DNA of 64,000 nt from Mesorhizobium carmichaelinearum (lineage in GTDB: Bacteria > Pseudomonadota > Alphaproteobacteria > Rhizobiales > Rhizobiaceae). Every line of letters starts with the position of its first letter. Positions within the stretch are counted from its first letter, which is position 1. The notes under the pieces were generated by a model. It ran no database searches. It was not told the origin of the DNA and worked only from the letters and a program-made list of their open reading frames with translations. The stretch is taken from the NCBI RefSeq assembly GCF_900199455.1, contig NZ_FZQR01000019.1, positions 43,998-107,997 on the forward strand. Direction: 5' to 3'. Positions 33,257 to 42,150 of this stretch are shown here, one piece after another. The translations under genes and the position numbers were made by a program.

Positions 33257-33787
33257 TCAAAGCCGCGCCGTGCCGAAAATCCTGTCCCACAACAGCGACG
33301 TCACGCCGAAATTGGCGTTGTCGTTGATATGGTGATGCACCGCATGGCGGCGCTTGAGCGTGTAGAGATAGCTGGGATGGGCGGGATGCCAGTGATGGAT
33401 CATGTGGTGGACTGAGATGTACCAGAGATAGCCCAGCATCAGCCCGCAGCCGACGGCGCTGGCGGTCGCGAAATCCGAGATCAGCCAAACGGGCAGTGCG
33501 ATCAACGCATGCACGCCGAGACTGAGCCAGGTCGGCGTGCCCACCGGACTGCGCTCCTCGACGTGATGACGGTCGTGCAGATCCCTGATGTAGGGCACGT
33601 GATGAAGGACGAAGCGATGCAGCACGTATTCGATCAACGTCCACAGGCCGAGACAGAATAGCACCGTGCCGATCCATTCCGGCGCGCTCTCTTCCCCGGC
33701 CTCGATCAGCCCGGCCACCCCCAGAATGGCGATCACCAGCGGATAAACCACGAAGTCGCTGTAGTAGCCGATCAGACTGAGTTGCAT
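33257..33787 (-). CDS. Sterol desaturase/fatty acid hydroxylase family protein
   Basis: A 176-aa integral membrane di-iron enzyme. The eight-histidine signature is complete: HRFVLHH, HDRHH, HHMIHHWHP and RRHAVHHH, between four hydrophobic segments. Family members hydroxylate or desaturate lipids, sterols or carotenoids using O2. The 176-aa size fits the small bacterial hydroxylases. Start MQLSLIGYY at 33787. Its 3' end faces the repeat array and the inverted-repeat module. Confidence 0.85.
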   Translation of the reverse strand: MQLSLIGYYSDFVVYPLVIAILGVAGLIEAGEESAPEWIGTVLFCLGLWTLIEYVLHRFVLHHVPYIRDLHDRHHVEERSPVGTPTWLSLGVHALIALPVWLISDFATASAVGCGLMLGYLWYISVHHMIHHWHPAHPSYLYTLKRRHAVHHHINDNANFGVTSLLWDRIFGTARL

Positions 33788-33973
33788 TCCGGACGCCCCC
33801 ACCTGATTCTCGACGCCGCCCAAAAAACGATGCTATCAGATTGCCGGACTCGCGGGTGAGGTGCAATGCAGATGCATCTGAAATAGCGTCGCAATTTCGC
33901 GGTGCAAGATCGCATCCATGATCCACCCAGAATCAGCCGATCTCGCACCAGCGCCGCAAACGGGCATGCAAAA

Positions 33974-34444
33974 ATGGCAAAACGCAGTGCGGGCCTGCTG
34001 ATTTATCGTCGAAACGATGGGGATATCCAGGTGCTTCTGGTTCATCCCGGCGGCCCGTTCTGGGCGAAGAAGGACGATGGCGCCTGGTCGATCCCGAAAG
34101 GCCTCGTCGACGAGGGCGAGGACGAACTGGCAGCCGCGCGGCGCGAGACCGGGGAAGAGCTCGGCATCACAATCGACGGCCCCTTCGCGCGCCTCGGCGA
34201 CTACAAGCAGCCGGGCGGCAAGATCGTCATCGCCTGGTCCGTCGAGGCCCAAGCCGAGATCGATGTCGCCACCATCAAGAGCAACAATTTCACCATGGAA
34301 TGGCCGCCGCGCTCCGGGTCGATGAAGGAATTTCCGGAGGTCGACAGAGCCGGTTGGTTCAGCCGACCCGAGGCCGAGGTCAAGATCCTTGTCGGGCAGC
34401 GCCCCATGCTGGCTGACTTGGCGAGGCAATTGGATGCCGGGTGA
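33974..34444 (+). CDS. NUDIX hydrolase
   Basis: A 156-aa pyrophosphohydrolase. The Nudix box GLVDEGEDELAAARRETGEE followed by LGI fits GX5EX7REUXEEXGU exactly. N-terminal AKRSAGLLIYRR and the HPGGPFWAKKDDGAWSIPKG stretch resemble the group active on dinucleoside polyphosphates or mRNA caps. The upstream part of the open frame (from 33902) is not conserved in character; ATG 33974 begins the domain. Divergent from the sterol desaturase, no operon partner. Confidence 0.9.
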   Translation: MAKRSAGLLIYRRNDGDIQVLLVHPGGPFWAKKDDGAWSIPKGLVDEGEDELAAARRETGEELGITIDGPFARLGDYKQPGGKIVIAWSVEAQAEIDVATIKSNNFTMEWPPRSGSMKEFPEVDRAGWFSRPEAEVKILVGQRPMLADLARQLDAG

Positions 34445-34486
34445 CTTTTCATTTGTTCCCGGCTTGTTAGATCAAGGCCGCCACTT

Positions 34487-35209
34487 CTATCGAAAGACCA
34501 GACCCGATCGGCCGGGCCTTGGTTGCCTGGTTCGTTCGATGGCGACGAGAAGCGCGCCCGCTGCCATCAACGGCAAATGGGCATCGGCAAGGCAGAGCGG
34601 CAAAAGCATCAGCGCCCAGCAGGTCGCCACGCACCAGCAGGCCAAGGTGAGGCCGAACAGCAGCGGGTCGGTGAACGCCGCCGCGCCGAAGATCGACAGC
34701 CGCGGACGCAAGTGACATCGGGCAAGGCAACGTGCCCGTGCCGGACTGACCTGCCAAGCCAGGCCTGCCGCGGCAACCACCAGCCCGGCGCCCAGTTCCG
34801 AGCCCGTCGAGCCGTGCAGGAGGTAGGCCGTCAAGATCAGGAACACACAGACGACCGTCCAGATTAACAGGTAGCCGGCGATGAAGAGCAGGATCGCTCG
34901 CCAGCGATGCCGTGACAGCGAGCGATACCACAAATGCAGAAACGGTCCGGCGAGCGCCGGCGCCATCATCGCGATCACCATCAGCACCGATCCACCAGCG
35001 AGCGCCGGCCAACCGACTGTTTGTATCGCGAATTCGAGAGCGAACACGCCTTGAGGAATTGTGGCGTTGGGCGGACCGCCGCACAGCAGCGGCAGCGCGA
35101 CATGAAGCCGGTCACCCCCAACAATCAGCAGCCATGCACACAGGCTGACGCTCCAGAGCAGAAGCCCGAGCGGGCCGAAACCCCGTGCCTGTAGCCATTG
35201 TCTCAGCAT
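34487..35209 (-). CDS. DUF2182 integral membrane protein
   Basis: A 240-aa polytopic membrane protein (six or seven segments) of the DUF2182 family, described as predicted metal-binding membrane proteins. The MMAPALAGPF motif, the GYLLIWTV segment and the CxxxC-like spacing in ARCLARCHL are typical. The stop of tyrosinase and this start overlap (TGATG), so translation is coupled. A role in copper supply to, or membrane partnership with, tyrosinase is an inference from this coupling. Confidence 0.8.
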   Translation of the reverse strand: MLRQWLQARGFGPLGLLLWSVSLCAWLLIVGGDRLHVALPLLCGGPPNATIPQGVFALEFAIQTVGWPALAGGSVLMVIAMMAPALAGPFLHLWYRSLSRHRWRAILLFIAGYLLIWTVVCVFLILTAYLLHGSTGSELGAGLVVAAAGLAWQVSPARARCLARCHLRPRLSIFGAAAFTDPLLFGLTLACWCVATCWALMLLPLCLADAHLPLMAAGALLVAIERTRQPRPGRSGLVFR

Positions 35210-36789
35210 CAGCTCGACTGACGATAGATGCTCACGCGCTTGATCGAGACCCCTCCCACTCCGACGGAACTCACCGGCACGAACAGCACGGACAGATTGC
35301 TGAGGTCGGCATTGCCGGACAGATGCAGCCGGTCGATTGTGTCGGTGATTTCCAATACTTTCGTCATTCCCGAACCGCCATGCGGTTTGGCCATGTTCGT
35401 CGCGGCGCGCGCTCCAAACAGCGACACCACCCCTGCCCGGTTATCGGGATGCGCCGCCGGGTCGGCGCCTTCGGGCAGCCCGACATAGACGTCGAACACG
35501 GCGGCATTGTTGTCGCTGGTGATATTCTCCAGGTTGAGAAACACGCGGTCCGGTTCAGGGACGGACCGCGCCGCGAACTCGTTCAGCTTGAAGCTGTTGG
35601 TGACTTTGCGGGCGGTCGGCTTGTCGACCTTGATTGTCGTTGACGTCGGCGCGTTGGAGAGCGTGACGGCCTTGGCGTTGGCGCCAAGCAATTCGACGAT
35701 CGGCTTTTTCGCCACGGAACTGACCTCCGGACCTGCAACGCCTTGGGCGCCTGGTATCATCACACTCAGCGTTCTCAGCCTGAGGCCGAGGCGCTGTTGC
35801 CCGGCAAAGGGATCACTGGTGTCTTCATAGACATAGTTGAGCCGTGGTGCGGTTGTGTCGAGCATATCTTTCGGCGCAAATCGTTTGCGCGTTCCATCGG
35901 GCTGCGGAAGAATGAATTTGTGCCGCCCGGCCGGGCCATTGAGCCATGAGGAGAGGGTCGGGTTCTTGTGACGTGCGTCACGCTTGCGCCAAACCTCCCA
36001 CAGCCGGTCGATATTGGCATGGTGCAGCCAGAAGATGGGATCGAGCCCTGCCGTCTCCGGCATCGACATGAGGCCCGCGAAACGCCAGTCGTTTGGGTCT
36101 TGACCGGCCTGGCTTCCGCCCACTCGCCCGTGCACCACATCATGCGGCACCTGCTCGAGCCAGCCTTCGTGATCGCGATCCGCGTCATGCTGGAACGGCG
36201 TGCGCACACCGCCAAAGCCGGGTGAACCGTTGGTGACGCCCTCGAACTGCCCATCGGTCAGCGCGGTCTTGGTATCGACGTCCTGTGGCCGGATGACCAC
36301 CACGCCGTCGCCGCGGCCATAGCGTCGTTTGTCAAACAGCGGATTGTCGCCACCATCGGGCCAGACGTTCTTTGCGAAGGCTTCAGGAAGAGCGCGGGGA
36401 TTGGCGACGGCCTTGCTGTTGTAGTCCCAGTAAGGCAGCGCCCAGTCCGCCGGCGCACCGGGCAACTTCGCGATGGCGGCGCGGACAATGGCCTCAAACG
36501 CCGCGAGATAGCCGCGGTGCCAGGGTACGAAATACCAGCCGTGATGCTGACACTGGCCTTGATCCTGGTTCTTGAATTCAGGCGTCTGCGGCAGGTGTTC
36601 GGCAGGTTTGAGCCAGCCGAACTCACGCCAGATCTGTTCTTCGATACCGTGGATTGCAGCAAGATATCGCCAACTGGTGACATCCGGGAACGGCCGCGCC
36701 TTAAGGGCCTGCACGCCACGAGCATACCACAGCAAAACAGGATCCCAGGGCTGCGCAAGACTCCAGACGTTTCGCCGAATTCGAGCCAT
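35209..36789 (-). CDS. Tyrosinase family type 3 copper protein
   Basis: A 526-aa type 3 copper oxidase. The CuA ligands are His47 (AAIHGIE), His82/83 and His91 (QHHGWYFVPWHRGY). CuB ligands are in PHDVVHGRVGG and DPIFWLHHANIDRLWEVW. The C-terminal 200 residues form a beta-rich extension, possibly a lid or shielding domain, as in polyphenol oxidase precursors. It oxidises phenols to quinones and could make melanin. No signal peptide is seen. A GGGGGAGA ribosome site lies 6 nt before ATG 36789, and TATACT upstream could be a -10. Coupled to DUF2182. Confidence 0.88.
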   Translation of the reverse strand: MARIRRNVWSLAQPWDPVLLWYARGVQALKARPFPDVTSWRYLAAIHGIEEQIWREFGWLKPAEHLPQTPEFKNQDQGQCQHHGWYFVPWHRGYLAAFEAIVRAAIAKLPGAPADWALPYWDYNSKAVANPRALPEAFAKNVWPDGGDNPLFDKRRYGRGDGVVVIRPQDVDTKTALTDGQFEGVTNGSPGFGGVRTPFQHDADRDHEGWLEQVPHDVVHGRVGGSQAGQDPNDWRFAGLMSMPETAGLDPIFWLHHANIDRLWEVWRKRDARHKNPTLSSWLNGPAGRHKFILPQPDGTRKRFAPKDMLDTTAPRLNYVYEDTSDPFAGQQRLGLRLRTLSVMIPGAQGVAGPEVSSVAKKPIVELLGANAKAVTLSNAPTSTTIKVDKPTARKVTNSFKLNEFAARSVPEPDRVFLNLENITSDNNAAVFDVYVGLPEGADPAAHPDNRAGVVSLFGARAATNMAKPHGGSGMTKVLEITDTIDRLHLSGNADLSNLSVLFVPVSSVGVGGVSIKRVSIYRQSS

Positions 36790-37163
36790 CGTCTCCCCCA
36801 TTGTTTAACATGGAGAGTATATGCTCGAACGAGACCCGAATCCATTTGAATCCAAACGTCTGTTCAAAGTAATTCCAAAAAATTTTATCTATCGGACCAC
36901 CGACAAGATGGGCTGATTTCGGAAAGATCATGCTCGAACAAACAGATAGGGGCAATCTCGATGACATCGAGAGCCAACAGGATGCGGAATCCGCTGCCGT
37001 CGCCTTCGCCTTGGCGAGCCATCTTTCAATATTTGCGCAAATGCAGAAAGTGGCAGTGCCGCGCTGTCCCATTCGAAAAGCGGGGCGTCGGCCAAACTTG
37101 CCAGCTCCGTCAGCACCGTCCGGCGCGAATGCGTCGGCAGTTTTGCCAAAACGGATTGACCTT
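36790..37163. other. Intergenic region, AT-rich, 10-bp direct repeat
   Basis: About 370 bases. ATGCTCGAAC occurs at 36821-36830 and again at 36930-36939; the stretch between is AT-rich (around 36865-36900). It probably carries the tyrosinase promoter. Several 60-190 aa readings exist on both strands, none with coding character. Part of it may be decayed sequence next to the broken LysR gene. Confidence 0.4.
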
Positions 37164-38091
37164 TCAGCGACGCTGATCCGGCCGTGTCTTAAAGTTTTTT
37201 CCAGCGCGGATGAGAAAATCCCGGAATGCCCTGACATGGGGGCGATCGAGAGACGCAGGATTCCATGCCAATGCATAAGGCTCTGGGAGAACCATCCAGT
37301 TGTCGAACGCTACGACCAGCCTTCCCTTGGCGAGTTCTTCCGAGACCATGGACATTTGTCCCAACACGAAACCGCCATCACTCGCCGCGGCGTCGATGGC
37401 AGCGCTCGAAAGGGAAAACGACAATTCACAGGCTTTCTCGGGTGGTGCCAAACCGACATGACCGGCCCAGTGGGACCATGACGGCGAGGACTGCTGTGGG
37501 TGTTGCCACTCAATCCCAATGAGAGAACCCCCTAGCACATCATTCGGGCTTGATACCGGGTGACCAGCGAGAAATGCGGGAGAGCAGACCGGCGCAACCG
37601 AATCGAAGAACAGGTCTGAAAAGTGGGCGTAGCGATGGCGCGCTGTGCCGTACGAGATTCGAAAATCGACCTCTGCTTCTGCAAGAACCGGTTCATCGTC
37701 TTCCCCGATCAACCGCACATTTATGCCTGGAAACAATCGGTGCCACTCGACCATGAGGGGCCTGATCCACCGAATGGTGATGGAGGGAGGGGCGCTAAGC
37801 ACTATTCCTGATTTGAGGCGCGCTCTTTGGAGAGAGTCCTGGGCTGAAGCGCAAGTGGTCGAAACCCGCACGAATGCGTTCAAGGTATATTTCGCCCCAG
37901 GACGTTATAACCAGTTTACGCCCTTGCCGCTCGAAGAGCGAAACCTTCACGTCCAGTTCGAGCGCACGAATGTGCTGACTGATGGCACCGGGCGATACGT
38001 CGAGCTCCAGCGCGGCGGCAGTGACGCTGCCCAGTCGCCCGACAGCCTCGAAGGCCTGCAGGGCTCGCAGAGCGGGAAGACGGTTGGTCAC
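37164..38091 (-). pseudogene. Frameshifted LysR (GcvA-like) regulator
   Basis: Two overlapping frames together make one LysR protein. The N-terminal frame (38091 down to 37795) has the GcvA-like helix-turn-helix LPALRALQAFEAVGRLGSVT, then SPGAISQHIRALE and GEIYLERIRAGFDHL. The C-terminal frame (to 37164) has the effector domain from GIVLSAPPSITIRWIRPLM to FRDFLIRAG. The switch needed is one base, around 37845-37860, where one frame leaves FDHLR and the other enters SAQDSLQRARL. Either a true pseudogene or a sequencing error. It faces the ABC operon 133 nt away, its likely target. Start is a GTG. Confidence 0.75.
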
Positions 38092-38223
38092 CAGGACAAT
38101 CTCGATTTTATCGAGGCTCGATACATCAGTAAAACTAAAAAGGAAACAAGTTCTACCTTCTTGTTCGGCATGCCCCCCTGTGAGACCTCGAACGGAGAAA
38201 AAGACCGGCCATGGGGACCTGCA

Positions 38224-39027
38224 ATGGGACAATCGCGTGCTTCAGCCCAAGCGGCTGGAGGAGCGTCTGGAGTACGAAGGTCGCCTCAGACCAAGTTATC
38301 CATCGAGAACCTCAACGTCCGCTTCGGGTCCGTCACCGCGCTCAGCGATGTCAGCCTCAATATTGCCGATGGCGAATTCGTCTGCATTCTCGGCGCCTCC
38401 GGCTGCGGCAAGAGCACGCTGTTCAACGTCGTCTCGGGCCTGCTCAAGGCGACGTCGGGAAAGATCGTGCTCGATGGCCAGGATGTCTCCAACCGGCCGG
38501 GCCAGGTCGGCTACATGCTGCAGAAGGATCTGATGCTGCCCTGGCGCACCGTGCTCGGCAACATCACGCTGGCCGCGTCGCTGACGCGCGGCGCCACCGC
38601 GCGGGATCGGGCCGGGGCCGCCGAACTGGCCAGCCGCTACGGTCTCGGCGACTTCCTCAACCATTATCCGCATGCGCTGTCGGGCGGCATGCGCCAGCGC
38701 GTCGCCATGATGCGCACCATCGCCGCCGGCCGCCAGGTCATGCTGCTCGACGAGCCGTTCGGCGCGCTCGACGCGCAGACCCGGCTTGGCATGCAGCAAT
38801 GGCTGCTGCAGCTCTGGCGCGACCTCAAGCGCACCATCCTGTTCGTCACCCATGATGTCGACGAGGCGATCTATCTCGCCGACCGCATCGTGGTGATGAC
38901 GCCGCGCCCCGGCCGCATCGCCGAAATCCTCAAAGTCGACCTGCCCAGGCCCAGGCCGCTGGAAGTGCTGACGACCGACACTTTCGTCGGCCTGAAGCGG
39001 CAGATCATGCAGCACCTCTACCACTGA
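38224..39027 (+). CDS. ABC transporter ATP-binding protein (nitrate/taurine/NMT1-type)
   Basis: A 267-aa nucleotide-binding subunit. Walker A is GASGCGKST (near residue 60), the signature LSGGMRQRVAMMR, Walker B VMLLDEPFGALD and the H-loop FVTHDVDEA are intact. The QKDLMLPWRTVLGNI Q-loop matches the SsuB/TauB/ThiY-partner group. The frame is open back to 37645, but the ATG at 38224 after GGGGA is the sensible start; the upstream part overlaps the LysR. First gene of the importer operon. Confidence 0.9.
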   Translation: MGQSRASAQAAGGASGVRRSPQTKLSIENLNVRFGSVTALSDVSLNIADGEFVCILGASGCGKSTLFNVVSGLLKATSGKIVLDGQDVSNRPGQVGYMLQKDLMLPWRTVLGNITLAASLTRGATARDRAGAAELASRYGLGDFLNHYPHALSGGMRQRVAMMRTIAAGRQVMLLDEPFGALDAQTRLGMQQWLLQLWRDLKRTILFVTHDVDEAIYLADRIVVMTPRPGRIAEILKVDLPRPRPLEVLTTDTFVGLKRQIMQHLYH

Positions 39028-39030
39028 CCG

Positions 39031-39073
39031 ATTGGGCATCGACCAATCGGGCACTGACCATCGGGCACTGACC
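39031..39073. repeat. Short tandem repeat, 14-bp unit
   Basis: ATCGGGCACTGACC occurs twice in tandem (39046-39059, 39060-39073) after a degenerate copy (39031-39044), in the 68-nt gap between ABC ATPase and permease genes. It could alter spacing or the ribosome-site context of the permease. Confidence 0.7.
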
Positions 39074-39095
39074 TCAGGCGGATCGGAGTACGACA

Positions 39096-39917
39096 ATGAA
39101 CACACGGTTTGGAGCAGCGGCGGGACCGTTCTTGATCTGGGTCGTGGCCATGGTGCTGATCCTGGTCGCCTGGCAGCTGCTGGTCTGGGTCACCGGCCTG
39201 CCGCCTTATGTCATTCCGCCGCCGGCCCAGGCGTTCTCGACGCTGTTCGACAACTGGCCGCGGCTGTCGGTCCTGACCGGCCAGACGCTCTACGAAACCG
39301 CCATCGGCTATGTCATCGGCGCCGCCATCGGCTTCGTGCTTGCGCTCGCCATGGGGCAGATCCGCGTCGTGCAACGCCTGGTCATGCCGGCTTTGATCAT
39401 TTCGCAGGCCGTGCCGATCGTCGCCATCGCTGCACCTTTGGTCATCATCTTCGGTTTCGGCCTGATGCCCAAGCTGATCATCGTCGCCTGGATCGTGTTC
39501 TTCCCGGTCGTGGTCAATGTGCTCGACGGTCTCGCCTCGGTCGACCGCGATATGCTCAACCTCGCCCGCCTGATGGGCGGCGGGTCCTTGCGCACCTTCG
39601 CCATCGTCAAACTGCCGGCCTGCATCGGCCCGCTGTTCTCCGGCCTCAAGATCGGCGCCACCTACGCAGTGACCGGTGCGGTCATCGGCGAATGGACCGC
39701 CTCGTCCAAGCAAGGGCTCGGCACCTACCTGCTCACCGCCAACGCGCAGATGAATACCGCCGGCGTCTACGCCGCCATGCTGCTTCTCACTGTCATCGGC
39801 GTCGGCTCGTTCCTGCTTGTCTTCGGGCTTGAGATCCTCATGACGCCCTGGCGCTCGCGCTCCACCGCACCGGCCTGGGCGCAGTGGAAGCCTGCGCAGG
39901 CCAGCGCCGCCGCGTGA
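39096..39917 (+). CDS. ABC transporter permease (SsuC/TauC-type)
   Basis: A 273-aa inner-membrane permease with six hydrophobic segments. The EAA-loop region around DRDMLNLARLMGGGSLRTFAIVKLPACIGPLF and the ATYAVTGAVIGEW segment are typical of the BPD_transp_1 permeases of the nitrate/sulfonate/NMT1 group. It acts with the ATPase upstream and the binding protein downstream. Confidence 0.9.
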   Translation: MNTRFGAAAGPFLIWVVAMVLILVAWQLLVWVTGLPPYVIPPPAQAFSTLFDNWPRLSVLTGQTLYETAIGYVIGAAIGFVLALAMGQIRVVQRLVMPALIISQAVPIVAIAAPLVIIFGFGLMPKLIIVAWIVFFPVVVNVLDGLASVDRDMLNLARLMGGGSLRTFAIVKLPACIGPLFSGLKIGATYAVTGAVIGEWTASSKQGLGTYLLTANAQMNTAGVYAAMLLLTVIGVGSFLLVFGLEILMTPWRSRSTAPAWAQWKPAQASAAA

Positions 39918-39966
39918 ATCGCCACCAGTTTTCAACCAGTCGACAACAACCAAAAAGGGGAATGCA

Positions 39967-40956
39967 ATGCACAGTGCCTATACCAGGATGATCTCGGCAA
40001 CCGTCGGCCTGCTCGCTCTCGGAACTGCCTTCGCCACGGCTCCGGCCAGCGCCGCCGATCTCGCCACCGTCCGGTTCGTTTATGACTGGGCGAGCGCCGA
40101 TTTCGAACTGATCCCGACGCTGGTCGCCCAGCAGAAGGGTTTTTATGATGCCGAAGGCATCAAGGTCGATGTCATCTTCCCGCCGGACTCGCAGACCACC
40201 GCGCGGCTGCTCGCCGTCGGCCAGGCCGAGATTGGCTTCGAGGCCACGACAGATGTCGTCTTCGGCGCCGCCCAGGGCATCCCGATCACCTCGATCGGCC
40301 TCTACACCAAGAGCAACAATTGGGGCCTGTTTGGCCGCCCCGGCGAGCCGTTGTCGCTCGACAATCTGAAGGGCAAGTCGATCGCCATCTACACCGACTC
40401 CTGGACCAAGGCGATGATGCCCTTCGTGCTCAAGGCGGCCAAGCTGACCGAGGACGACGTCAAGCTGATCATCGCGCAGGATTCCGACACCAATCTGCTG
40501 CTCGCCGGCAAGATCGACATCGCCACCAACACGGAAAACTATCTGGTGCCGCAGGTGCAGGAGACCTTGAAGAAGGACCCGACCAGCCTGGTGGGTGCCG
40601 CCGCCGGCGCGCCCGACGTGCCGGTCTGGACCTACACGGCGTCGACCGCCTATCTCGCCGACCACGGCGACATCGCCAAGAAGTGGATGCGCGCCACCAT
40701 CAAGGCCACCGAATGGGCCGCCGATCATCCCGACGAAGCCGCCGAAATGTTCACCAAGGCTTATCCGGAAGGCGGCAGCCTCGCCTACAATCTCTCCGGC
40801 TGGAAGCTGACCGCCGCGCTGATGAAGGGCGACACCGGCTACATGATGCAGGAAGACAAGAACTGGCTGCCGATCGCCCAGGCGCTGAAGGATACCGACC
40901 AGATCAAGGAAGTCCTGCCGGCCTCGAAATACTATACCAACGAACTGTTGAAATAA
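39967..40956 (+). CDS. ABC transporter substrate-binding protein (NMT1/THI5-like)
   Basis: A 329-aa periplasmic binding protein. The signal peptide ends at PASAAD. The mature protein has VRFVYDWASADFELIPTLVAQQKGFYDAEGI in segments, GQAEIGFEATTDVVFGAAQG and SKYYTNELL, all typical of the NMT1/THI5 pyrimidine- and thiamine-precursor group. With a nucleoside hydrolase in the same operon, a pyrimidine, purine or nucleoside-derived ligand is likely (inference). Confidence 0.88.
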   Translation: MHSAYTRMISATVGLLALGTAFATAPASAADLATVRFVYDWASADFELIPTLVAQQKGFYDAEGIKVDVIFPPDSQTTARLLAVGQAEIGFEATTDVVFGAAQGIPITSIGLYTKSNNWGLFGRPGEPLSLDNLKGKSIAIYTDSWTKAMMPFVLKAAKLTEDDVKLIIAQDSDTNLLLAGKIDIATNTENYLVPQVQETLKKDPTSLVGAAAGAPDVPVWTYTASTAYLADHGDIAKKWMRATIKATEWAADHPDEAAEMFTKAYPEGGSLAYNLSGWKLTAALMKGDTGYMMQEDKNWLPIAQALKDTDQIKEVLPASKYYTNELLK

Positions 40957-41037
40957 GCGCTGCGTCGCTCGAACAACGAGGGCCACTCCACCGGGGCGGC
41001 CCCTCTTACCAGTACCAAGAGAATGGACTTATCACGC

Positions 41038-41952
41038 ATGGCCAAGAGCAGGATCATCATCGATTGCGACCCCGGCGTTGACGACGCCATCGCGCTGCTT
41101 CTGGCGTTTGCCTCGCCCGACGAGATCGAGATCGTTGGCATCACGACGGTCATCGGCAACGTCTCGCTGCCGTTGACGACCCGCAACGCGCTACGCATCG
41201 CCGCCATGGCCGGCCGCCAGGACATCCCGGTTTGCGCCGGCTGCAGCCGGCCGATCATCCTGCCGCGCGTGCAGCGCGGCGCCTCGGTGCACGGTACTGA
41301 CGGCCTTGGCGACCTCGGCATGCCAGATGCCACGCATCCGGCGCAGAGCCGGCATGCGGTGGATTTCATCATCGACACCATCCTGCGCGAGCCGGGTGAG
41401 ATCACGCTCTGCCCGATCGGACCGATGACCAACATCGCGCTGGCGCTGATCAAGGAGCCGTCCATAACGACCAAGATCAAGGCCATCGTCTTCATGGGCG
41501 GCGCCGCCTTCAGCCCCGGCAACACTGCGACCGATGCCGAGTTCAACATCTGGATCGACCCGCATGCGGCGCAGGTGGTGCTGTCGTCAGGCATCCCGAT
41601 GACCATGTTCGGATTGGACGTGACCCGACACGCGACGCTGACCAAGGCGCGCTTCGACCAGCTCGAGCGCGACGCCAGCCCGATCATGCGGACGGCGATC
41701 GCCATGATGCGCCGCTATGGCAGCGGCGATCCCGCTTTGCACGACCCCTGCGTGACGGCGTTCCTGATCGACCCGACTTTGTTCAATGGTGTCGACGCGG
41801 TGATCGAGGTCGACTGCGATCAGGCCGGCGCTTATGGCCGCACGCGGGCGGTCGAAAACGGCGACGGCAAGAGCCAGCCGGTTCATGTCATCACCGAAGT
41901 CGATGATGAGCGGCTGTTCCAGTTGATCGACCAGCGGCTGCGGCTTTTGTAG
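41038..41952 (+). CDS. Nucleoside hydrolase
   Basis: A 304-aa inosine-uridine-preferring nucleoside hydrolase-family enzyme. It cleaves the N-glycosidic bond of ribonucleosides to base and ribose. The calcium-binding signature IIIDCDPGVDDAIALLLAF is at the N-terminus, and the active-site region VHGTDGLGDLG with the conserved PMTNIALAL segment follows. The late His (DPCVTAFLIDP) is present. Last gene of the importer operon, so the imported ligand is probably a nucleoside. Starts at 41023 and 41038 are both possible; neither has a strong ribosome site. Confidence 0.88.
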   Translation: MAKSRIIIDCDPGVDDAIALLLAFASPDEIEIVGITTVIGNVSLPLTTRNALRIAAMAGRQDIPVCAGCSRPIILPRVQRGASVHGTDGLGDLGMPDATHPAQSRHAVDFIIDTILREPGEITLCPIGPMTNIALALIKEPSITTKIKAIVFMGGAAFSPGNTATDAEFNIWIDPHAAQVVLSSGIPMTMFGLDVTRHATLTKARFDQLERDASPIMRTAIAMMRRYGSGDPALHDPCVTAFLIDPTLFNGVDAVIEVDCDQAGAYGRTRAVENGDGKSQPVHVITEVDDERLFQLIDQRLRLL

Positions 41953-42150
41953 CGCCTTCGGCAGTCCAATCCTGTAGGACAGCGCCTCCCCCCATAATCC
42001 CTTGGGGTTATGGTCGCCTTGCGCCGGCTAAGTCATGCTCCGCCTCAACTTCGAGAAATGCAACCGGAGCGCCTCCGCCAACGCCTGATCTCCAGGCGCC
42101 AGCCGGCCTCCGGAAAAAGCATCGGAAACAAGCTCCCCGGAGGCGGAACA

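Noticed and set aside
36701..37276. 191-aa minus-strand frame upstream of tyrosinase
   Set aside because: It overlaps the tyrosinase 5' end and the AT-rich promoter region and lacks protein-like patterns.
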